Origin: Treponema sp.
GTDB lineage: Bacteria; Spirochaetota; Spirochaetia; Treponematales; Breznakiellaceae
Assembly (NCBI GenBank): GCA_031273185.1
Contig: JAISSG010000076.1
Coordinates: 1-10,657 of the forward strand
Length of the DNA stretch: 10,657 nucleotides
Direction of reading: 5' to 3'
Positions 1 to 6,575 of the stretch are shown here, piece after piece. The stretch's first letter is position 1, and each line of letters starts with the position of its first letter. The notes below the pieces were generated by a model, which was not told the DNA's origin, made no database searches, and was given only the letters and a program-made list of their open reading frames with translations. Made by a program: the position numbers and the translations under genes.

Positions 1-86
1 CGTTGATCGTTTTTCATGAAATAATTTTTTAACTCTCCCCTGCCTATTTTTCAGGCTTTTCTTACGGCATAGCCATCAGTACATGA

Positions 87-120
87 CCACCGCCAAAGGC
101 GGTGGATTTCTAATTTTCAA
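87..120 (+). terminator. Strong hairpin: rho-independent terminator, or right end of an IS200/IS605-type element
   Basis: Seen: a perfect 8-bp stem (CCACCGCC at 87-94, GGCGGTGG at 98-105) with an AAA loop, followed by an AT-rich tail (ATTTCTAATTTT) ending in TCAA at 117-120. As a terminator it would close a + strand gene to the left of the window; the first 32 bases hold only an open frame of about nine codons ending in TAA. Known: IS200/IS605 elements carry a subterminal hairpin and are cleaved at a short tetranucleotide, TCAA at the right end of IS608. The hairpin-to-TCAA distance here (about 12 bases) is compatible. Which reading is right cannot be decided inside the window. Confidence 0.55.
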
Positions 121-380
121 TTAAAGATCGGTTTGGCAATCGTGTCGGTCGTATTGAAGACGATGGCACAAGGAAAGATCGGTACGGTAACCGTGCTGGT
201 CATATTGAGGACGATGGCACAATGAAGGATCAATATGGCAATCGCACTGGTCGTATTGAAAGTGATGGCACAATGAAGGATCAATACGGTAATCGTACTG
301 GCCGTATTGAAAGTGACGGCACAATGAAAGACCAATATGGCAACCGTATTGGTTATATTGACGGTTACGGGAGGAATTGA
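114..380 (+). pseudogene. Tandem 17-residue-repeat protein, 5' end missing
   Basis: Starting just after a TAA at 111-113, this frame reads five consecutive 17-residue units of the form K-D-(Q/R)-(Y/F)-G-N-R-x-G-(R/H/Y)-I-E-(D/S)-D-G-T-(M/R), and ends at the TGA at 378-380. No ATG, GTG or TTG precedes the first unit. The first in-frame ATG is at 222-224 inside the array and lacks a clear ribosome binding site, so the gene looks truncated at its 5' end. It is typed as a pseudogene for that reason, although an internal or rare ATT start (120-122) cannot be excluded. The repeat resembles the Gly/Asn/Asp-rich short beta-repeat proteins often left as hypothetical in gut bacteria (beta-flower-like), but I cannot name a family with certainty. 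No catalytic motif is visible. The last unit has drifted (IDGYGRN) and its DNA carries the GGGAGG ribosome binding site of the next gene, three bases downstream, which implies co-transcription. Confidence 0.6.
123..377 (+). repeat. Five tandem 51-bp coding repeats
   Basis: The units begin at 123, 174, 225, 276 and 327. Each is exactly 51 bp, so the array always preserves the reading frame. Units 3 and 4 encode identical 17-residue peptides, while their DNA differs at synonymous positions (for example TATGGC versus TACGGT). The outer units differ in amino acids as well. This points to array growth followed by selection on the protein, and not to a very recent duplication. Similarity to the unit extends back to CAAT at 118-121, where it stops abruptly. 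Confidence 0.9.
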
Positions 381-382
381 GC

Positions 383-589
383 ATGAAAGTTTATGGGCTG
401 TGTACAGAGATGATTGGAAAAACACTTACTCTTTGGTGTATCGGTGAAAAAAAAGAAGTTCCTCAAACCATTAATGAGAGGAACCATGTCACAACATATT
501 ACTCTGACATAAATGAGGCTAAAAAGACTTACCTTACATGCAAGGGGCATTTATCGAGTCAGGGTTATACGTGCGCTGATAATACTTAA
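383..589 (+). CDS. Small hypothetical protein, 68 residues
   Basis: I do not recognise this protein. The start chosen is the ATG at 383, with GGGAGG at 369-374 and eight bases of spacing; an in-frame TTG at 377 is less likely. The product begins MKVYGLCTEMIGKTLTLWCIG and ends YTCADNT. It is soluble, with no signal peptide or membrane segment, and has four cysteines (residues 7, 19, 54 and 65) that could be a metal site or disulfides. It starts three bases after the stop of the repeat protein, and the next small gene follows after 23 bases, so the three probably share one transcript. A role with the repeat protein, such as chaperone, immunity or accessory factor, is possible but rests only on position. 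Confidence 0.6.
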   Translation: MKVYGLCTEMIGKTLTLWCIGEKKEVPQTINERNHVTTYYSDINEAKKTYLTCKGHLSSQGYTCADNT

Positions 590-612
590 TGACAATTACA
601 GGAGGTAACAGC

Positions 613-789
613 ATGTCTGATTTAACGATTCAGGATGAGATCAGCAGATTGCTTGGCATGGTTAATTACACCAATCACCCGGATGTAAATGAACAATGCT
701 TAAATCAAGCAACGAGTCTTGCATACCAAATACAAGACGCTTCGATAAAATGGAATTACATCGATCTGATAAATCGATCGCGGCCATGA
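613..789 (+). CDS. Small hypothetical protein, 58 residues, possibly truncated
   Basis: The ATG at 613 follows a near-perfect ribosome binding site (AGGAGGT at 600-606), so I prefer it to the in-frame ATG at 589. The product (MSDLTIQDEISRLL at the start) is predicted mostly helical and contains no motif I recognise. The gene is the third of the small + strand set at 114-789. The last residues (LINRSRP) come from a stretch rich in ATCGAT-like repeats. Another frame stays open immediately after that point (to the TAG at 849-851), so the natural C-terminus may have been lost by a small indel. That is a suspicion only. Confidence 0.5.
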   Translation: MSDLTIQDEISRLLGMVNYTNHPDVNEQCLNQATSLAYQIQDASIKWNYIDLINRSRP

Positions 790-972
790 ATGATGCAGGA
801 CGGCACCAGAATCGTCTGGTGGCACCCAGTGCCCCGGCACGCTACCTATAGCGCAGATGGCACAGCCAACCGCGTTGGCCGTGGCCGTTGCGACAAAAGC
901 CACGGCCAATGGGACAGAAGCTGTGACCGATCAAGCGAAAGTTAATTGACTTGTCTCCGAGCAAGTACGGTT
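790..972. other. Apparently decayed intergenic stretch
   Basis: No gene with a usable start and ribosome binding site is visible. In the same frame as the gene ending at 789, the + strand stays open to a TAA at 943-945 and contains YSADGTANRVGR, which loosely echoes the DGT...GNRxGR core of the 51-bp repeats at 123-377. This could be a worn remnant of that family or chance. Two small inverted repeats lie here: CACCAGA / TCTGGTG at 804-821, and the longer one at 875-909. The base composition and lack of an intact frame suggest degenerated accessory DNA. Confidence 0.35.
875..909. repeat. Perfect 11-bp inverted repeat
   Basis: TTGGCCGTGGC at 875-885 is the exact reverse complement of GCCACGGCCAA at 899-909, with a 13-base loop. 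A further G-T and C-G pair extends it to 873-911. There is no T-run on either side, so it is not a standard rho-independent terminator. It could be part of a structured RNA, a mobile-element end or a protein-binding site; the sequence does not say which. Confidence 0.7.
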
Positions 973-1185
973 TCAGAAGGTTAAAGGTACGCTCGGCGTG
1001 GTTGCCGCAAATACCCGGCCCTTTTTCACGCTTGCTTCAATTTCACTTTCTGTCTGGCTGAATTTAAAATACCTCTCCCTTGATGCCTCGCGTTCTTTCG
1101 GCGAAAATCGGATAATTTTCCCTTCCCCCTCTCCCTTTAGCGCCTCAATATATTCATCGTTTAACCGCACCCTCAGCTCTTCCAT
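973..1185 (-). CDS. Small hypothetical protein, 70 residues, charged
   Basis: This is a minus-strand gene supported by a good promoter (1271-1299) and a ribosome binding site: GGAG on the minus strand at 1196-1199 sits ten bases from the ATG at 1185. An ATG at 1194 is only one base from that site, so I start at 1185. The N-terminus MEELRVRLNDEYIEALKG looks like the first strand and helix of a ribbon-helix-helix protein (VRL-DE-x-x-EAL). The rest is lysine/glutamate-rich helix without a convincing second RHH helix, and the final part (FAATTPSVPLTF) looks like an out-of-family tail, as if the end were replaced. An antitoxin or small DNA-binding protein is possible. No toxin-like partner lies beside it. 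It is divergent from the RecQ gene. Confidence 0.6.
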   Translation of the reverse strand: MEELRVRLNDEYIEALKGEGEGKIIRFSPKEREASRERYFKFSQTESEIEASVKKGRVFAATTPSVPLTF

Positions 1186-1270
1186 TGGTTCCATTCTCCT
1201 TTCAGATTATTTTTGTACGTGCTCATATTCTAAACGGTTCTTTCCTGTCAAGCCCAATGTCCCATGCACC

Positions 1271-1299
1271 ATTATTATCCATGAAAAGGTTTTTGTCAA
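1271..1299 (-). promoter_or_regulatory. Near-consensus sigma-70 promoter for the 70-residue minus-strand gene
   Basis: On the minus strand, a perfect TTGACA (1294-1299) is separated by 17 bases from AATAAT (1271-1276, five of six matches to TATAAT). Transcription would begin near 1264 and give a leader of roughly 80 bases before the ATG at 1185. Confidence 0.75.
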
Positions 1300-1468
1300 A
1301 CTATTTAACCATTCAGCATTTCCCCTTGTCTATTGAAAATACTTAAAGAAGAAACGGACATAGTAACACCGCCGGAACGCAAGGCGCCGGGTCTCCATTC
1401 CCTCCGCGCCTCCCCCCCGCCGATAAAGCAAAACCGCAAACCGCGCCATATAACCGTGAGGAGGCTCA

Positions 1469-3055
1469 ATGGCTGAGATACCCGATCCCCTGAGCCGTGC
1501 GGCCAGCCGCCTGTTCGGGCTTTCGTACCTGTTCCCCTACCAGCGGCTGGTGGTGGCGAACATCCTCGAAGCGGCCCAGGCCGCGGGGCTTTCGCTGAAC
1601 TGGCCTGCGGCGGAGGGGGACGGCGCGACGGGTTCGCCGGAAACCACGCCCCCGGACGGCGCGGCGGAGGGGGATTCCGCCTCCGACCGGGGCTGCCTGG
1701 GCCGCCAGATCGTGATCCTCCCCACCGGCGCGGGAAAGTCGCTGTGCTTCCAGCTTCCGGCGATGATCGTCGAGGGGCCGACGCTGGTCATTTACCCGAT
1801 CCTGTCCCTCATGGCCGACCAGCAGCGCAGGCTTGAGGAAAAGGGCTTCTGCCCGGTGGTACTGCGCGGCGGGCAGACAAAGGAGGAACGGGACGCTATA
1901 TGGAAAAAACTCGAATCCGGCGAAAGCAGGTTCATCATCGCCAACCCGGAGGTCTTGCTTACCGGGCAGGTGATGGCGAGGCTTGAGGCGGTAAAAATCG
2001 CCCACATGGTGATCGACGAGGCGCACTGCGTCAGCGAATGGGGCGAAAGCTTCAGGCCGAGCTACCTTGAGATCAACCGAATCATGCATGCCGTCAACGC
2101 GCCGCTGGTAACGGCCTTTACCGCGACGGCCAGCGCCCCGGTCCTGGAAAAAATCAAAAAGTACGTCTTTGGCGACCTGGAGGCCCGCCAGATCGTGGGA
2201 AACCCCGACCGGCCCAACATTTCCTACGCCGCCCTGGGCTGCATGGCGCGGGACTTGGCGGTGCGGGACCTCCTGGTGCACAACAGCCGCCCGGCAATCG
2301 TGTTCTGCTCGTCGCGGCCCGGCACGGAGAACCTGGCCCGCTACCTCAGAATCGGCCTGGGGGAGATGGGCCTGGACTGGCGGGGCGAGATCAAGTTTTA
2401 CCACGCCGGCCTGGGCAGGGAGGAAAAGGCCGGCGTGGAACAATGGTTCATGGGCAACAGCCGGGCTGTCCTCTGCGCGACCTGCGCCTACGGCATGGGC
2501 GTGGACAAGGCCGATGTCCGCACGGTGATACACCGGGACTGCGCCCCCTCGGTGGAGGCGTATTTGCAGGAAGCGGGCAGGGCGGGCCGCGACGGGGCGC
2601 AGTCAAGGGCGATCCTCCTGTGGGGGCCGGACGACGATGCAAGCCTGCGCCGCGCCAAAACCGATGCCGACCGACAGCGGCTGAACGGCCTGTTACGCTA
2701 CGCCCGCGACACGGGCCGCTGCCGGAGGCAGGCGCTGCTGCAAATGCTCGACTACGACGCAAACGGCGAAAGCCCCGAGACGCTGTGCTGCGACGTCTGC
2801 GAGGGGCAGGCAAGCGCCGCCCTGCGCGAGGAGGCGAGCGTTCGGGACTTTTTCCGCAGGAACAAACGGCGCTACACGGCAGGCGAGGCCGCGACAGTTC
2901 TGGCGCAGGCCGGGAAAGCCCTGGCCGCTTGCTCTGAGGACGAGGCGAGGCAGGCCATCGATCACCTGCTTGCCGCCGGCAGGCTGAAAACACCAGGCAG
3001 CGTTTTGTGGAAAGGCGCGCTGTTCGCGTGCCCTCCCGTTTCCCGGAAAGAATAA
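1469..3055 (+). CDS. recQ: RecQ-family ATP-dependent DNA helicase
   Basis: A 528-residue superfamily 2 3'-5' DNA helicase, expected to act in recombinational repair and fork rescue in the cytoplasm. Visible motifs: Walker A LPTGAGKS at residues 84-91, DEAH box at 183-186 (VIDEAHCVSEWG, typical of RecQ), TAFTATAS of motif III near 214-222, IVFCSSR of motif IV near 277, and QEAGRAGRDG of motif VI at 367-376. A RecQ-Ct zinc site follows (C418, then CCDVC at 440-444) and then a winged-helix-like tail. No HRDC domain is seen, so it is shorter than E. coli RecQ. Two oddities: motif 0 reads FPYQ without the usual arginine, and residues about 45-80 form a Gly/Ala/Pro/Asp-rich insert between motif 0 and Walker A. 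The ATG at 1469 follows AGGAGG at 1459-1464. The gene appears to be transcribed alone, as the next gene has its own promoter. Confidence 0.93.
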   Translation: MAEIPDPLSRAASRLFGLSYLFPYQRLVVANILEAAQAAGLSLNWPAAEGDGATGSPETTPPDGAAEGDSASDRGCLGRQIVILPTGAGKSLCFQLPAMIVEGPTLVIYPILSLMADQQRRLEEKGFCPVVLRGGQTKEERDAIWKKLESGESRFIIANPEVLLTGQVMARLEAVKIAHMVIDEAHCVSEWGESFRPSYLEINRIMHAVNAPLVTAFTATASAPVLEKIKKYVFGDLEARQIVGNPDRPNISYAALGCMARDLAVRDLLVHNSRPAIVFCSSRPGTENLARYLRIGLGEMGLDWRGEIKFYHAGLGREEKAGVEQWFMGNSRAVLCATCAYGMGVDKADVRTVIHRDCAPSVEAYLQEAGRAGRDGAQSRAILLWGPDDDASLRRAKTDADRQRLNGLLRYARDTGRCRRQALLQMLDYDANGESPETLCCDVCEGQASAALREEASVRDFFRRNKRRYTAGEAATVLAQAGKALAACSEDEARQAIDHLLAAGRLKTPGSVLWKGALFACPPVSRKE

Positions 3056-3146
3056 CCCGCGCCGGCGAACAATTTGCCTGTACCCGAAAACCCACGATTT
3101 TGGCGATTTTTTCCAACAATTAACACAATATTAAACAAGCCGTTGC

Positions 3147-3175
3147 TTAACAAGGCAAAACGAATTGTGTATATT
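3147..3175 (+). promoter_or_regulatory. Promoter of the alcohol dehydrogenase gene
   Basis: TTAACA (3147-3152) and TATATT (3170-3175) each match the sigma-70 consensus at five of six bases and are separated by 17 bases, within an AT-rich island between two GC-rich genes. Transcription would start near 3182, about 24 bases before the ATG. AAGGAG at 3194-3199 is the ribosome binding site. Confidence 0.7.
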
Positions 3176-3205
3176 TTTATATGATTAGATAATAAGGAGA
3201 GGGCC

Positions 3206-4375
3206 ATGCAGAATTTCGATTATTACGCGAGGACAAAAATAATTTTTGGGAAGGACACTGAAAGCCGGGCGGGAAGCGAAACCGCCCAGTTCGGCAAACG
3301 GGCGCTGCTGCACCACTCCGGCGGCCACGCGGCAAAGTCGGGCCTTATCGACCGCGTCAAGGACAGCCTGAAAAGCGCCGGGGTTGAGTGGGTGGAACTG
3401 GACGGCGTTCAGCCCAACCCCCGCCTGTCCCTCGTGTACAAGGGCATCGACATCGCCAGAAAGGAAAAGCTCGACGTTATCCTCGCCGTCGGCGGCGGGT
3501 CGGCGATAGACTCCGCCAAGGCCATCGCGCTGGGCGCGGCGAACGACGGCGACGTGTGGGACTTTTTCGAGCGGAAGAAGGCCGCCAGCCAGGCCCTGCC
3601 GGTCGGCGCGGTGGTGACGATCCCTGCGGCGGGCAGCGAGTCCAGCAACAGTTGCGTCATCACCAACGAGGCGGGGCCCTGGAAGCGCGGCGTGAACGCC
3701 GAGTGCAACCGCCCGGTTTTTGCCATCCTCAACCCCGAGCTGACCTACTCCCTGCCGCCCTTCCAGACCGCCTGCGGCATCTGCGACATGATGGCCCACA
3801 TCATGGAGCGGTACTTTACCAGGGAGCCAAACGTGGAGCTGACCGACGAGCTGTGCGAGGGCGCGTTACGCGCAATCATCCGCAACGCCCGCAGGATTTT
3901 TTCCGGCGGAGAGCGGGACTACAATGCCCGCGCCGAGATAATGTGGGCGGGGACACTGGCGCACAACAACCTCCTTGGCACCGGCAGGGTCGGCGACTGG
4001 GCAAGCCACCCCATGGGCCACGAGATTTCGGCCCTGTTCGACACCGCCCACGGCGCGACCCTTTCGATAATTTTTCCCGCGTGGATACAGTACAACGTCA
4101 GGGAAGGAACCAGCCGCTTCGCCCGCTTTGCCGCCAAGGTCTGGGGCGTGGACGGCGCGTTTTACGATTACGAGCAAGCCGCGCTGGAAGGGGTTTTCCG
4201 CATGAAGAACTTTTTCCGTTCCATCGGCCTGCCGGTGAGTTTCGCCGAGGCGAAAATCGATGCCTCCCGCATCGGCGAAATGGCGCAGCGCACCGTCAAG
4301 TTTGGGCCCCTCGGCAACTACCGCAAGCTCGAAGCGAGCGACGTGGAGGCGATCTACCGTCTGGCAGTGGAGTAG
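3206..4375 (+). CDS. Iron-containing alcohol dehydrogenase (butanol dehydrogenase / YqhD type)
   Basis: A 389-residue group III metal-dependent alcohol dehydrogenase that interconverts aldehydes and alcohols with NAD(P)H, probably as a fermentative or aldehyde-detoxifying enzyme in the cytoplasm. The start MQNFDYYARTKIIFGK is typical of the BdhA/YqhD branch. Visible features: nucleotide-binding GGGSAIDSAK at 96-105, the D-x3-H metal ligands D194 and H198 in ICDMMAHIMERYF, and H268 and H282 in HPMGHEISALFDTAHG. These sit almost exactly where the metal ligands of E. coli YqhD lie (D194, H198, H267, H281). Length is normal and nothing is missing. Substrate and cofactor preference cannot be read directly. 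The gene has its own promoter and is followed after 25 bases by a tRNA gene, so it is probably a single-gene unit. Confidence 0.93.
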   Translation: MQNFDYYARTKIIFGKDTESRAGSETAQFGKRALLHHSGGHAAKSGLIDRVKDSLKSAGVEWVELDGVQPNPRLSLVYKGIDIARKEKLDVILAVGGGSAIDSAKAIALGAANDGDVWDFFERKKAASQALPVGAVVTIPAAGSESSNSCVITNEAGPWKRGVNAECNRPVFAILNPELTYSLPPFQTACGICDMMAHIMERYFTREPNVELTDELCEGALRAIIRNARRIFSGGERDYNARAEIMWAGTLAHNNLLGTGRVGDWASHPMGHEISALFDTAHGATLSIIFPAWIQYNVREGTSRFARFAAKVWGVDGAFYDYEQAALEGVFRMKNFFRSIGLPVSFAEAKIDASRIGEMAQRTVKFGPLGNYRKLEASDVEAIYRLAVE

Positions 4376-4400
4376 CTTATATGGTAACATCTTGTCTATC

Positions 4401-4483
4401 GCCGGGATGATGGAATGGTAGACATCGGGGACTTAAAATCCCCTCCCCGCAAGGGGGTACGAGTTCGAGTCTCGTTCCCGGCA
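4401..4483 (+). tRNA. tRNA-Leu (anticodon UAA)
   Basis: A complete class II cloverleaf. The acceptor GCCGGGA (4401-4407) pairs with TCCCGGC (4476-4482), with discriminator A at 4483. The D stem is ATG/CAT at 4410-4412 and 4423-4425. The anticodon stem is GGGGA/TCCCC at 4427-4431 and 4439-4443, with loop CTTAAAA, placing anticodon TAA at 4434-4436. The long variable arm folds as CCCC-GCAA-GGGG. The T arm is ACGAG/CTCGT around TTCGAGT. CCA is not encoded. The long variable arm and the A discriminator both fit leucine. Confidence 0.95.
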
Positions 4484-4520
4484 GGTACGGGATCGCGGAT
4501 GCTATGATTTGGAGGATTTT

Positions 4521-6098
4521 ATGAAGAATGCAAGCAAGCTGTTCGTTGTCGCCCTGATTGCCCTGATGGGACTGACATCCTGCTTTGATCTCATCAACCT
4601 CTTGTTCGACGGCGATCCTGAAATCGGCGAAACGAGGAATTTTTGGGCGCAAAATTTTAAGACCGAAAGCCACTACCAGGTTCGCGCGGAACTGCTTTAC
4701 ATAGGCAGCAAATGCAAAATATGGGTGGAAAAGGGCAGCGGCGTGGGCGCAGATACCGCAAAGGACATGGCCAATACCTACGACAATGTCGTCTACCCAA
4801 GAATGATGGATGCCTTTGGTTCCAGAAACGGCTTGTCTTTTAACGGAAAGGTGGTTGCCAGTGACACCATGGAATTTTCCTCGTGGCTGGTGGACGGGGA
4901 CGGCAAGCTCACCATCCTTCTCCTGGACATAAGGGACGGGTACACGCCGTCGTCGGGCGCTTACACGGCAGGTTATTTCTGGGCTGTCAATCACTTTGAA
5001 AACATTCCCAGCCATAATGTTTACCGTTACTCCAATTTCTGTGACATGATATATATCGACATTGACCCCGGAAGGGCCGGATCAAAGACATCGAACATGA
5101 CCCTTGCCCATGAAATGCAGCACCTGATGAATTTTGTTACTTCTATTGCAAAAAGAGCCACGTATACCAATGACGAATTAACCGCGCTTTCCCTGATGGA
5201 AACCTGGGTTGACGAGGGCCTTTCAGCCGCCGCCGAATATGTCTACGCCGGCGAGCACAACATGGGCCGGATCCAATGGTTCAATGGGGATGACGAGCCA
5301 AACGAGCGCCTTATCGGGGGAGACAATTTCTATGTGTGGGGCAATTATGTCAACAGCGATCCAAATTCCATACTGAACGATTACGCCACGGTCTACCTTT
5401 TCTTCCAGTGGCTCAGGCTTCAGTCGCGTGACGGTAGCGCCATTTACAAGGACATTATCGAATCAGCCTCTCCCGACTATCGGGCGGTGCTCGGCGCCGC
5501 GAAAAATCGCATAAGCGCCGGGTATGCCAGCAACTGGGGCCTTTTATTAAGAGACTGGATGGCTGCCAACTACATCAACGCAGCCAACGGAACCTATGGC
5601 TACATGAATGACCCGGCGCTGAAAGACGTTCAGGCAATGGTCGCGGAGGGTTTTTCTTCCTCGCATCATTACCCGCTTGCCCCCGGGGAAGGCATCTATA
5701 CCCAAAGAACCACCACGAGCGGAGTGACAACATCGCCAAAAATCAAGCTGGCGGGGCTGCATAAGTCCCCTGAACAGGTAAGCGACAACCAGGCCGCTCC
5801 CGGCGGTGTCCTGCTTTCCTATAACGTGGACACCGATACCCGGGGCGATTTCTCTTACTGCTATCCCTTCCCTTCCGTGGAGATTGCAGGGGCTGGGCCT
5901 GGCAAGAACGCGGCTCTCAGCCTGTCCCGGATAAGCCGGGGCGACGGCGGGGCGGCGAGGGGCCTTTACCAACAGCCGCGGCTTCCCGGCCCCTACCCCA
6001 TCGGCGCGGGGGACATGCTCAGGCTGAACGGGCACAGCGAAGGGCTTGCGGGCCTTGACTTTGCCAGGCTTCGCGGGAGGATTGAAGCCGGTGAATAA
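4521..6098 (+). CDS. Lipoprotein zinc metalloprotease, M30 (hyicolysin)-like
   Basis: The ATG at 4521 follows TTGGAGG at 4509-4515; that TTG is in frame but is part of the ribosome binding site. The 525-residue product has a type II signal peptide (MKNASKLFVVALIALMGLTSC) with lipobox LTSC, so Cys21 should be lipidated and the protein anchored outside the cytoplasmic membrane. The catalytic signature is LAHEMQHLMNF (HExxH at 197-201), followed by WVDEGLSAAAEY with E232 as the likely third zinc ligand. This layout matches the M30 peptidase family. The region after about residue 400 is Gly/Ala-rich and lacks a recognised domain. Its job is probably secreted protein degradation or envelope processing; the substrate is unknown. 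It lies 37 bases after the tRNA with no clear promoter between, and overlaps the next gene by eight bases, implying translational coupling. Confidence 0.82.
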   Translation: MKNASKLFVVALIALMGLTSCFDLINLLFDGDPEIGETRNFWAQNFKTESHYQVRAELLYIGSKCKIWVEKGSGVGADTAKDMANTYDNVVYPRMMDAFGSRNGLSFNGKVVASDTMEFSSWLVDGDGKLTILLLDIRDGYTPSSGAYTAGYFWAVNHFENIPSHNVYRYSNFCDMIYIDIDPGRAGSKTSNMTLAHEMQHLMNFVTSIAKRATYTNDELTALSLMETWVDEGLSAAAEYVYAGEHNMGRIQWFNGDDEPNERLIGGDNFYVWGNYVNSDPNSILNDYATVYLFFQWLRLQSRDGSAIYKDIIESASPDYRAVLGAAKNRISAGYASNWGLLLRDWMAANYINAANGTYGYMNDPALKDVQAMVAEGFSSSHHYPLAPGEGIYTQRTTTSGVTTSPKIKLAGLHKSPEQVSDNQAAPGGVLLSYNVDTDTRGDFSYCYPFPSVEIAGAGPGKNAALSLSRISRGDGGAARGLYQQPRLPGPYPIGAGDMLRLNGHSEGLAGLDFARLRGRIEAGE

Positions 6099-6456
6099 CG
6101 CCTTCCGTTTAAGCCTGCTCCCGCTGTTCCTCTGCCTCGCGCTGCCCTTGCCCGCCTGGGGCGGCAGGGAAAAAGGCGGCAAAGGGGATGCGAATGCCCA
6201 GGCACAAGGCGTTACCGTGCAGGTCACCGGCAGGGTGCGGCTCGTCGGGACCGGCACCTTTCCCGAGCTGGTCATCACCGGGACGGACAGGGAATGGTAC
6301 ATAGACAAAAGCGAGGAACACAAGCTGAAAGACCTCCAGCAGCGGACGGTGACGGTAGAGGGCGAGGAGACGGTAACGGCCCTTAGGTTCGCAAACGGCT
6401 CCCCGGCGGGCGAGCGCCGCACGCTCAAAAACATCGCAATCGTTTCCGTTCAGTGA
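6091..6456 (+). CDS. Small exported protein, predicted OB-like beta fold
   Basis: The GTG start at 6091 overlaps the lipoprotein stop (6096-6098), with GGGAGG at 6075-6080 placed ten bases upstream. An earlier ATG at 6046 would put a poor extension before the signal sequence. The 121-residue product begins MNNAFRLSLLPLFLCLALPL with a cleavage-like PAWG, so it is probably secreted to the periplasm. The mature part has alternating strands (VTVQVTGRVRLVG, PELVITG, RTVTVEGEE, KNIAIVSV) resembling the small OB-type domain of periplasmic proteins. I do not recognise a named family. The tight overlap suggests a partner, inhibitor or folding aid for the metalloprotease, which is an inference from position only. 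Confidence 0.65.
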   Translation: MNNAFRLSLLPLFLCLALPLPAWGGREKGGKGDANAQAQGVTVQVTGRVRLVGTGTFPELVITGTDREWYIDKSEEHKLKDLQQRTVTVEGEETVTALRFANGSPAGERRTLKNIAIVSVQ

Positions 6457-6540
6457 GCCCGGCATACACGGCAAAATTTTTTCTCATACTGGAAAAAACT
6501 TACAAAAACCTCGAGATTTCCGCCTATTTTTGAAAGAACT

Positions 6541-6569
6541 TTGCTTTTTTCCCCGCCGTGTACTAAACT
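6541..6569 (+). promoter_or_regulatory. Possible promoter giving a leaderless ATPase transcript
   Basis: TTGCTT (6541-6546) and TAAACT (6564-6569) are separated by 17 bases. The boxes are only moderate matches (three and four of six). Transcription starting seven bases after the -10 would begin at 6576, the first base of the GTG start codon. No Shine-Dalgarno sequence is visible before that codon, which fits a leaderless message. Confidence 0.35.
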
Positions 6570-6575
6570 TGAATC

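Noticed and set aside
42..60. Hairpin GCCT/AGGC followed by TTTTCTT as a terminator
   Set aside because: The stem is only four base pairs, too weak to call.
123..377. CRISPR array
   Set aside because: The 51-bp repeats are contiguous without spacers and keep a single reading frame, so this is a protein repeat.
121..425. Minus-strand open frames across the tandem repeats
   Set aside because: They are antisense shadows; the + strand frame gives the regular repeat and runs into the next gene's ribosome binding site.
998..1336. A 112-codon + strand open frame
   Set aside because: It is antisense to the minus-strand gene that has a promoter and ribosome binding site, and has no motif or ribosome binding site of its own.
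2448..3119. Long Arg/Pro-rich open frames opposite and within recQ and the dehydrogenase gene (also 1466-2533, 3388-4410, 3866-4390)
   Set aside because: They are composition shadows of well-supported + strand genes, with no motif of their own.
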